Positions 15,192 to 20,580 of a stretch of 21,310 nt of DNA are shown in pieces. Position 1 is the first letter of the stretch. Every line of letters begins with the position of its first letter. The position numbers and the translations under genes are program-made. The notes beneath the pieces were generated by a model. It ran no database searches. It had not been told where the DNA came from and worked only from the letters and a program-made list of their open reading frames with translations. This stretch comes from an uncultured Lachnospiraceae bacterium (GTDB lineage: Bacteria > Bacillota_A > Clostridia > Lachnospirales > Lachnospiraceae), in assembly GCA_947302185.1 (NCBI GenBank), contig CAMYVI010000010.1, positions 1-21,310 of the forward strand. Reading direction: 5' to 3'.

Positions 15192-16094
15192 ATGGGAAAG
15201 ACATTGACTAAAAAAGAGGAACTCACGCACACGCTCATGCTTATCCTCTGTTCCGTAATCTGGGGAAGCGCTTTTGTTGCCCAAAGTATAGGAGCTGATT
15301 TCGTAGGGCCTTTTACATACCTGGCGCTCAGGAACTGGGTCGCTGTGTTTTTTTTGCTGCCTGTTATACTTGTCCGCGACCGCATGCACATTCGTTCAGA
15401 GGGGGAATCTACTGCTCCGAAGAACAGATACCAATGGAAAATTCTGCTTCTCGGCGGGATATTCTGCGGGCTTTTTCTATTTCTGGCAAGCAGTTCTCAG
15501 CAAGCGGGCATATCTGTTACGACGACAGCTAAAGCCGGATTCATAACTGCTCAGTATGTCATCATTGTTCCGCTTATTTCCTTATTTTTCGGAAAACGGG
15601 TCAAATCGAAAATCTGGGGATGTGTCATGCTCAGTGTGGCCGGATTGTATTTGCTCTGTATAAACGGGCCTCTTGAACTCGGTGCGGGAGACTCTCTGAT
15701 GCTTCTTTGCGCCTTTCTGTTTGCCCTGCAGATCATGTGTGTGGATTATTTTTCTCCCATGACGGATCCGGTCAGATTATCAGTCGCTGAGTTTTTGGTG
15801 ACAGCGGTGCTTGCAACAATCTGCATGCTGGCATTTGAACAGATTACGGTAGAAAGTATCAGAGCAGCAGCCGGATCGATTATATATGCGGGTGTGATGA
15901 GCAGTGGGGTAGCGTACACTCTGCAGATTGTGGGACAGCGGAACCTTAATCCGACTGTAGCATCTCTTTCAATGAGCCTTGAGAGTGTATTTTCTGCTAT
16001 ATGCGGCTGGATTATCCTGGGCCAGGCATTGAATATAAAAGAAATCACCGGATGCGGGCTCATGTTCACTGCAATTGTCCTGTCACAGATTTGA
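15192..16094 (+). CDS. EamA/DMT-superfamily transporter
   Basis: Inner-membrane transporter of 300 aa with about ten hydrophobic helices in two EamA repeats, the normal DMT layout. The N-terminal repeat opens with HTLMLILCSVIWGSAFVAQS (residues 12-31) and the second with LMLLCAFLFALQIMCVDYF; the C-terminal SLSMSLESVFSAICGWIILG segment is the usual EamA ending, with the conserved P-T/S-A-S-L-S-M-SLE pattern. Substrate cannot be told from sequence; relatives export amino acids or metabolites. AGAGGAAA lies 8 nt before the ATG. It is transcribed divergently from tcdA and appears monocistronic. No terminator was recognised after it. Confidence 0.88.
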   Translation: MGKTLTKKEELTHTLMLILCSVIWGSAFVAQSIGADFVGPFTYLALRNWVAVFFLLPVILVRDRMHIRSEGESTAPKNRYQWKILLLGGIFCGLFLFLASSSQQAGISVTTTAKAGFITAQYVIIVPLISLFFGKRVKSKIWGCVMLSVAGLYLLCINGPLELGAGDSLMLLCAFLFALQIMCVDYFSPMTDPVRLSVAEFLVTAVLATICMLAFEQITVESIRAAAGSIIYAGVMSSGVAYTLQIVGQRNLNPTVASLSMSLESVFSAICGWIILGQALNIKEITGCGLMFTAIVLSQI

Positions 16095-16108
16095 TCATTT
16101 CGTGTTAA

Positions 16109-16144
16109 AGCATTTTGTAGAGGATTTTGTACAGGATTTTGTAC
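16109..16144. repeat. 12-bp tandem repeat, about three units
   Basis: AGGATTTTGTAC occurs perfectly at 16121-16132 and 16133-16144, preceded by a diverged unit AGCATTTTGTAG at 16109-16120. The units start 15 nt after the DMT transporter stop. A strict 12-bp period could be slippage or a cooperative binding array. Confidence 0.75.
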
Positions 16145-16214
16145 AGAAATATATAGAGATTTGTTTCAATTAATCCCTTTACAATTAAATAGATATGGCT
16201 TAAACTGTCTTTAG

Positions 16215-16295
16215 CATGTAATGTACGGAAGGGGTATCGTGCTTTACATGAAGGGGTAACAATTATTGTCTATTCTAAAAGTTTATATGGGGGTA
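16215..16295 (+). promoter_or_regulatory. Repeated motifs upstream of the peptide promoter
   Basis: GAAGGGGTA occurs at 16228-16236 and 16250-16258 (22-bp spacing), with a third GGGGTA at 16290-16295 abutting the -35. CATGTAA (16215-16221) and TTACATG (16244-16250) form an inverted pair enclosing the first copy. The arrangement suggests an activator or repressor site controlling the first precursor-peptide gene; the protein that binds is unknown. Confidence 0.45.
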
Positions 16296-16296
16296 G

Positions 16297-16325
16297 TTGA
16301 CTTTTATAACGAATGGACGTATACT
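16297..16325 (+). promoter_or_regulatory. Near-consensus promoter of the first precursor-peptide gene
   Basis: TTGACT (16297-16302), exactly 17 bp, TATACT (16320-16325). This is the best housekeeping-type promoter in the window. Transcription would start near 16332, 39 nt before the ATG at 16371. Confidence 0.75.
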
Positions 16326-16370
16326 CTAATAGGTTGTTGTTATTAACTCAGAAAAAGGAGGAATGTTACT

Positions 16371-16490
16371 ATGGAAAGATGGACAGCTCCGGAAATCCAT
16401 GAACTCAATGTGCAGGAGACAGCTGGCGGCACATCTCAGATGCCAATCGAGTGCGAGTGCGGATGCCATTGCAAAGGCGGTGCTTCATAA
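16371..16490 (+). CDS. RiPP-type precursor peptide 1, lasso-like leader, Cys-rich core (39 aa)
   Basis: Short gene with strong signals: AAAAAGGAGG 8 nt before the ATG, a near-consensus promoter, and a terminator after it. The leader reads MERWTAPEIHELNVQETAGG; the remainder is TSQMPIECECGCHCKGGAS. The leader's W-x2-P-x-I-x2-L-x-V-x2-T-x-G spacing equals that known for paeninodin-type lasso precursors, where Thr is at -2 of the core. If cleavage follows T-A, the core starts G-G and Glu is at position 9, a usual macrolactam acceptor. The tail has four alternating cysteines (CECGCHC), unusual for a lasso peptide, so a metal-binding, disulfide or radical-SAM thioether product is an alternative. 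The leader is shared with the peptide at 16667-16777. No maturation enzyme is adjacent. Confidence 0.8.
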   Translation: MERWTAPEIHELNVQETAGGTSQMPIECECGCHCKGGAS

Positions 16491-16503
16491 TAGCCGTTAG
16501 AAG

Positions 16504-16536
16504 GAAGAACGCTTAAATAACATGTTCTTCTTTTCT
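16504..16536 (+). terminator. Terminator after precursor peptide 1
   Basis: GAAGAAC (16504-16510) pairs with GTTCTTC (16524-16530), 13-nt loop, followed by TTTTCT. It lies 13 nt past the stop codon. Confidence 0.6.
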
Positions 16537-16666
16537 GTATGCAATTCCCACGAAGGGATAGGGGAGCTTGCATTACAGAGAGGGCATTCTCGGGAGTCTT
16601 CAGAACACTTGAGAACGGCCTGATTGGTTAATGAGAAACGTACTTGTCCCTAAGGAGGAAGTGGTT

Positions 16667-16777
16667 ATGGAAAGATGGGAAATCCCGACAATTCAGGAAA
16701 TGAATGTTGAGGAGACTGCAGGCGGTCATTATGTAGATGTGATCGAGAATGAATGTGCTCATGCCGAATTTTCATAA
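16667..16777 (+). CDS. RiPP-type precursor peptide 2, same leader, different core (36 aa)
   Basis: AAGGAGG (16652-16658) lies 8 nt before the ATG. The leader MERWEIPTIQEMNVEETAGG matches that of the peptide at 16371 at 13 of 20 positions, including Trp4, Pro7, Ile9, Val14, Thr17 and the final Gly-Gly; the C-terminal part HYVDVIENECAHAEFS is unrelated to the first core. With cleavage after T-A the core again carries Glu at position 9 (Asp at 6 is also present), as expected for a lasso ring acceptor. One cysteine only. No good promoter was found in the 16537-16650 gap, so expression may depend on readthrough or an unrecognised promoter. Two paralogous genes with fixed leader and free core are the classic picture of RiPP precursor duplication. 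Confidence 0.78.
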   Translation: MERWEIPTIQEMNVEETAGGHYVDVIENECAHAEFS

Positions 16778-16806
16778 TGACTAATCGCCGTGGTTACGAA
16801 TCTTTG

Positions 16807-16835
16807 GGTATTGGTTTATGCCAATACCTTTTTTT
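16807..16835 (+). terminator. Strong terminator after precursor peptide 2
   Basis: GGTATTGG / CCAATACC perfect 8-bp stem, loop TTTATG, then seven T (16829-16835). It lies 29 nt past the stop codon. Confidence 0.88.
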
Positions 16836-16875
16836 ATTCTTCATCGTGAGTACAATCTCGTGATGAAGAATAAAA
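16832..16875. repeat. Dispersed palindromic repeat, copy B
   Basis: A 19-nt arm (16832-16850) pairs with 16857-16875 across a TACAAT loop, perfect except for two G-U pairs (GT opposite GT). The core tcatcgtgagtac..atc..gatgaagaa is shared with copy A at 9326-9360. It overlaps the T-tract of the preceding terminator. Confidence 0.8.
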
Positions 16876-16949
16876 GCCTCAGCATGACATGAAAATGACT
16901 CTGACTTATGAGACGGGACATCAGAGATGATCAAAGGAGACCGGCTTCT

Positions 16950-17792
16950 ATGAAAATAGTAAATTTGATAGAAAATACAGAGGGCAAAGCGGGATGCTTA
17001 CATGCGCACGGTTTGTCTTTTTATGTGGAGATATCAAAACACAAATTGCTGTTGGATCTCGGACCTTCGGATGAGACTCTCAAAAATGCCATTAGACTCG
17101 GAATCGATCTCACGCAAGTTGATACAGTCATCCTGAGTCACGGTCATTATGATCACTCGGGCGGAATCATGGCTTTTTCAAAGCTCAATCCCGATGCTGT
17201 TATTTATATGCAGCAGTCGGCAAAGGATGATTATTATGCCGATGACGGAGAGAATGCAGGTGAGAACCGTTACAGGTATATCGGCATAGATAAGGATATT
17301 GCGAGCCTGCCGCAGGTTAAAATGATATGCGGCGATTTCCGGATCGACGAGGAGATCGAGCTGTTTACAGTGAAGGAAAGATCGCATAAGATTCCGTTTG
17401 CCGATAAAAGGCTTCTGGTAAAAGAAAACGGAGAGTATGTGAGGGATGATTTCGGGCACGAGCAGTATCTTGTGGTCAGTGACGGAAACAGAAAAATCCT
17501 CATGTCCGGATGTGCTCATAACGGGATCTTAAGCATTCTGGACTCTTACAAGGAGAAGTACGATTCTTATCCTGATGCAGTGATCAGCGGTTTTCATCTG
17601 ATGAAGAAGATGAAATATACAGATGAAGAACTGCGGGAAATCCTGGATATCGGCAGGGAATTAAAAAAGTATCCGATAATGTTCTATACCTGTCATTGTA
17701 CGGGAGAACCGGCGTATAAAATCATGAAAATCACAATGGGAGAACAGCTTCGGTATGTCCATTCGGGTGATGAAGTGCTAATACAAAAATGA
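16950..17792 (+). CDS. Metallo-beta-lactamase-fold hydrolase (COG1237 type)
   Basis: Soluble 280-aa protein of the MBL superfamily. The metal site motif SHGHYDHSGG gives His64, His66, Asp68 and His69; further likely ligands are His190 in SGCAHNG and His216 in ISGFHL, with FYTCHCTGEPAY near the end (His249). The KIVNLIENTEG opening and the GCAHNG and TCHCTG blocks are those of the COG1237 group, whose archaeal members are annotated as dihydropterin ribofuranosylaminobenzene phosphate synthases; the true substrate in Clostridia is unknown. The ATG at 16950 has AAAGGAGA 9 nt upstream; the in-frame ATG at 16908 has no ribosome binding site. It follows two strong hairpins after the precursor-peptide genes, so it is probably a separate transcription unit. 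Confidence 0.9.
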   Translation: MKIVNLIENTEGKAGCLHAHGLSFYVEISKHKLLLDLGPSDETLKNAIRLGIDLTQVDTVILSHGHYDHSGGIMAFSKLNPDAVIYMQQSAKDDYYADDGENAGENRYRYIGIDKDIASLPQVKMICGDFRIDEEIELFTVKERSHKIPFADKRLLVKENGEYVRDDFGHEQYLVVSDGNRKILMSGCAHNGILSILDSYKEKYDSYPDAVISGFHLMKKMKYTDEELREILDIGRELKKYPIMFYTCHCTGEPAYKIMKITMGEQLRYVHSGDEVLIQK

Positions 17793-17813
17793 TGATGCAG
17801 ACCTGTATGAAGG

Positions 17814-17844
17814 ATGCCGGCATCGTTGGATGCCGGCATTTTTT
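17814..17844. terminator. Terminator between the MBL gene and the lipoprotein gene
   Basis: ATGCCGGCATC (17814-17824), loop GTTG, GATGCCGGCAT (17829-17839), then TTTTTT. Strong on the + strand for the MBL gene. The opposite direction lacks a T-tract. Confidence 0.85.
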
Positions 17845-17852
17845 GTAATCGG

Positions 17853-18830
17853 TTATTCAGCTTTCTCGTTGATTATCTTCAGAACGACCTGGCTGGCTGT
17901 AGCAGATTTGATATAATTCTCCGGGACACCGGAGCCGACCGCTGCATCGAGCGTTTTATATCCGTAAGCGGAGAGAACATCTGACATCATGGAAGTGAAT
18001 TCCTCTGATTCCTCTGTTATTCCTTCTGCTTCAAGGATTGCGGATGATACAAGCCATACACGGCACTGGGATCGGATATCCGGTTCCATATCGATGCTGT
18101 TGCTCGTAAGGAACTCATCGAGGGACTGTCCCGCATCCTCTGCGTTCTTGGTGTAAATGGCAGAGACATACTCTGCTACATTATCATAGAGATCCTTGGG
18201 GAATGAGCTGATTTCTGCCTCATTTACAATCTTGCTGTAAAAGAGTGTCAGAGAATTACTGAGGCTGTTGATCGTCACGGTCCAATCGGTATCTTTTCCG
18301 GCCAGGGTCGTCTCGCCATAGTTTTCCGGGAAAGGAATTGTGAATTCAACTGTCTCGCCTGCTTTATGTCCGATCAGGGCATCCTCGAAACCCGGAATAA
18401 AACTGCCCGATCCGAGAATCAGATCATAACTGTCAGAGGTCATACCGTCGCGCGGCTTGTCCTCACCGACAACAGTTCCGGAGAACGCTATATTGGCTGT
18501 CATGCCGGATTCGGCTGCTGTGTCCTCGGGAACTGAAGATTCAAAAGCCTTGTAATCGCCGATTTTTACGAAGTCTGAAGCTTTTCCGTCAGCCATGTTT
18601 TTATCGGAGATCTCAATCTTCAAATCAGTCTGATAGACTTTTTCGGATTCTGTAGCGGCCTCTTCTTCTATATCGGCTTCGGCGGCCGCTTCCCCGGCTG
18701 TTGCGGAATCACTGACGTCGGCTGTTTCCTCTGCCGTGGAGGCATCGGATGCTGTGGAAGAAGAAGAGCCGGAACATCCGGTAAATGTAAATGTTAGCGC
18801 AAGTGCGCAGATAAGGATTTTCTTTTTCAT
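17853..18830 (-). CDS. Lipoprotein with trigger-factor-like FKBP peptidyl-prolyl isomerase domain
   Basis: Predicted extracytoplasmic folding catalyst, 325 aa, anchored by a lipid. Signal peptide MKKKILICALALTFTFTGC with lipobox FTGC (Cys19). Residues 20-65 form a low-complexity Ser/Ala/Glu/Asp linker. An FKBP-type domain runs about 106-190: ANIAFSGTVVGEDKPRDGM, then LGSGSFIPGFEDALIGHKAG and FTIPFPENYGE, the wording of trigger factor PPIase domains. The remaining helical part (190-325) resembles the trigger-factor C-terminal arms only loosely. GGAG precedes the ATG at 18830 at about 7 nt. Its upstream gap holds a two-copy structured repeat (19030-19121) oriented as a possible 5' leader. Substrates are unknown; secreted proteins are the natural guess. 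Confidence 0.88.
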   Translation of the reverse strand: MKKKILICALALTFTFTGCSGSSSSTASDASTAEETADVSDSATAGEAAAEADIEEEAATESEKVYQTDLKIEISDKNMADGKASDFVKIGDYKAFESSVPEDTAAESGMTANIAFSGTVVGEDKPRDGMTSDSYDLILGSGSFIPGFEDALIGHKAGETVEFTIPFPENYGETTLAGKDTDWTVTINSLSNSLTLFYSKIVNEAEISSFPKDLYDNVAEYVSAIYTKNAEDAGQSLDEFLTSNSIDMEPDIRSQCRVWLVSSAILEAEGITEESEEFTSMMSDVLSAYGYKTLDAAVGSGVPENYIKSATASQVVLKIINEKAE

Positions 18831-19228
18831 TTTTTACTCCTGAGAATGTACAGATATAATATTGAGTTTTCAAAACATGTAACATATCTTAACGCGTCGA
18901 ACGGAAAATAGCAACTGAAATAAATGAACTATCCTTAATAACGTTCGACAGACCCGGTCGCGGGATGATGCGGACCGGTGTGTTGATCGAGTGAATATTT
19001 CCTCCTTTACATATTTGCTTCTTAATAATAGAATGATTACAGTGCCAAAAGTATCATTCTGACACCGAGCTTGCTCGAGTGGGAAGAATGATTACAGTGT
19101 CGGAAGCACGGTTCCGACATCTATCGAGCAGCGCGAAACAAACCGCAATCGTCTTTTTGATGGGTAAATATAATTGAATCAGGCTTCTGGTCAGATAAGT
19201 AATGGGTTTTTACAGACGGGGTGACTTC
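18831..19228. other. 398-bp gap between divergent lipoprotein and ClC genes
   Basis: Contains the two-copy hairpin repeat (19030-19121), a small CGAGC/GCTCG hairpin between the copies, and a - strand AAAGGAGG (19008-19001) with no ATG, GTG or TTG at usable distance. For the + strand, TATAAT at 19169-19174 is a possible -10 for the ClC gene without a good -35. For the - strand, TTGAAA (18873-18868), 17 bp, TACATT (18850-18845) would start transcription too close to the lipoprotein ATG to be convincing. No gene was recognised, and no fluoride riboswitch. Confidence 0.45.
19030..19121 (-). repeat. Two-copy hairpin repeat with pair-preserving changes
   Basis: Two 37-bp copies (19030-19066 and 19085-19121) begin with identical AGAATGATTACAGTG and are separated by 18 bp. 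Copy 2 forms a perfect stem TGTCGGAA / TTCCGACA around a 6-nt loop. Copy 1 forms the same stem only when read on the - strand, with two G-U pairs; one A-T pair is replaced by G-C. Most differences are transitions in the stem. This suggests a structured RNA or palindromic repeat on the - strand, upstream of the FKBP lipoprotein gene. Confidence 0.65.
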
Positions 19229-20497
19229 ATGCACAATTTCAAAAAATCCTTTATTACGTTGTTCAAATGGATCGTTCTCGCCGGTATTTCCGGCGTTTTT
19301 ATCGGCGGGGTGACCAGTGCATTTGCTTTTTCAATTGAAAGAGTCACAGAATTCAGACTTGAAAACATGTGGATAATTGCCGGATTGCCATTAGCCGGTC
19401 TGCTGATCGTTTTTCTGTATAACATCGCAGGAAGGGCAGATGATAAAGGAACCAATACTGTGATCGTAGCGGTCCGGGAAGAGAAGGAAATTCCGCTCGT
19501 TGTGGGACCCCTGATTTTTACGGCGACAGTTCTGACGCATGCTTTCGGAGGGTCGACCGGACGAGAGGGAGCCGCCCTGCAGCTGGGCGGAAGTATAGGT
19601 GACTTTGCAGCATCGAAATTGAAACTGGGAAGCAGTGACAGGCGCATCCTTATTATGTGCAGTATGAGTGCTGCGTTCGCGGCTCTGTTCGGCACGCCGC
19701 TTGCCGCGGCGATTCTTCCGATGGAGTTCGTCAATATAGGTATGGTGTATTATACTGCACTTGTGCCTTGCGTGTTTGCATCGCTGACCGCACATGCGGT
19801 ATCTGTACGGCTTCATGTACACACATTGACCATTCCTTATGAGGTGGAAAAAGTTCCGGCGCTTTATTCTGTGGCTTTTTCGAAAGCGATTATCATGGGA
19901 GTTGCCTGCGCTGCTGTCGGCATTCTATTCGTGTTATGCCTGCATTACTCGGGAGTATTTTTCAAAGAGCGTATTAAAAACCCGTATGTTCGAGTCACCG
20001 TCGGCGGTTTCCTTGTGGCAGGGCTTGTTTTTGTCTTACGAACACAGGATTATATCGGGCTCGGTGAAAACGTCATGGCGGCAGCGTTTAAAGGAAACAC
20101 TGTCTGGTACGCTTTTATAATGAAGATTCTTTTCACCTGTCTGACGCTGGAGACGGGTTTTAAAGGCGGAGAGATCGTCCCGTCTTTCTTTATCGGTGCG
20201 ACGATGGGCAGTTTTCTGTCAGCTTTACTCGGCCTGCCTGCCGAACTATGTGCGGCGTGCGGCATGTGCGGAGTATTCTGTGCCATAACGAACAGCCCGT
20301 TCACATCAATGATCATCGCTATGGAGCTGTTTGGTCAGAGCGGAATGGGATTCTTCTTTATTGTTATAGCAATCAGCTATATGCTCTCGGATTATTACAG
20401 CGTGTTCTCGGCGCAGAAATTCTTGTATTCAAAGACGGAAACCAGGATAATAGAATATCTTTCCGGCGATACTTTCAGAAAGCACAGGAATCGGTGA
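19229..20497 (+). CDS. ClC-family anion channel/antiporter, possibly fluoride-type (CLC-F)
   Basis: Membrane protein of 422 aa with about ten hydrophobic helices; no CBS domains. The gating-glutamate region reads GGSTGREGAALQLGG (residues 108-122, Glu113), where chloride-type ClCs have GREGP. The GSGIP site of chloride ClCs is replaced by KGTNTVI (73-79), and a later motif reads GFKGGEIVPSFFIGATMG (310-327). Fluoride/proton antiporters of the CLC-F clade are known to have GNNLI/GMNLI-like and GREGT/V-like variants, so this protein is nearer to that clade than to Cl- transporters; assignment is inference. ATG 19229 is chosen since GGGGTGA lies 4-5 nt upstream; the in-frame ATG at 19202 has no ribosome binding site. 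Single gene, divergent from the FKBP lipoprotein gene. Confidence 0.88.
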   Translation: MHNFKKSFITLFKWIVLAGISGVFIGGVTSAFAFSIERVTEFRLENMWIIAGLPLAGLLIVFLYNIAGRADDKGTNTVIVAVREEKEIPLVVGPLIFTATVLTHAFGGSTGREGAALQLGGSIGDFAASKLKLGSSDRRILIMCSMSAAFAALFGTPLAAAILPMEFVNIGMVYYTALVPCVFASLTAHAVSVRLHVHTLTIPYEVEKVPALYSVAFSKAIIMGVACAAVGILFVLCLHYSGVFFKERIKNPYVRVTVGGFLVAGLVFVLRTQDYIGLGENVMAAAFKGNTVWYAFIMKILFTCLTLETGFKGGEIVPSFFIGATMGSFLSALLGLPAELCAACGMCGVFCAITNSPFTSMIIAMELFGQSGMGFFFIVIAISYMLSDYYSVFSAQKFLYSKTETRIIEYLSGDTFRKHRNR

Positions 20498-20502
20498 GCT
20501 GT

Positions 20503-20545
20503 TCCTGCCGGGAATGAGATAATTCAGGCAGGAGAATCATTTTTC
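20503..20545 (+). terminator. Possible terminator after the ClC gene
   Basis: TCCTGCC (20503-20509) pairs with GGCAGGA (20527-20533) across a 17-nt loop; TTTTTC follows after 6 nt. The long loop and delayed T-tract make it weak. Confidence 0.35.
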
Positions 20546-20580
20546 TTTGATATGGTCAAAAATCTGAGGAGGTAAAGTAT

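Noticed and set aside
16950..17792. MBL-fold protein as a maturation enzyme of the adjacent peptides
   Set aside because: It belongs to the widespread COG1237 group, is separated by two strong hairpins, and has no RRE or link to RiPP pathways; co-location is probably chance, although not excluded.
19001..19008. - strand AAAGGAGG suggesting a small gene in the lipoprotein/ClC gap
   Set aside because: No ATG, GTG or TTG follows within usable distance; only an ATT could serve, and the resulting 35-codon frame has no recognisable feature.
19030..19121. CRISPR-like array
   Set aside because: Only two repeats with an 18-bp gap that is itself a hairpin; no cas genes.
19122..19228. Fluoride (crcB-motif) riboswitch before the ClC gene
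   Set aside because: The conserved GGcGATGg..cGCC and CTGATGrCGCCTAC segments were not found.
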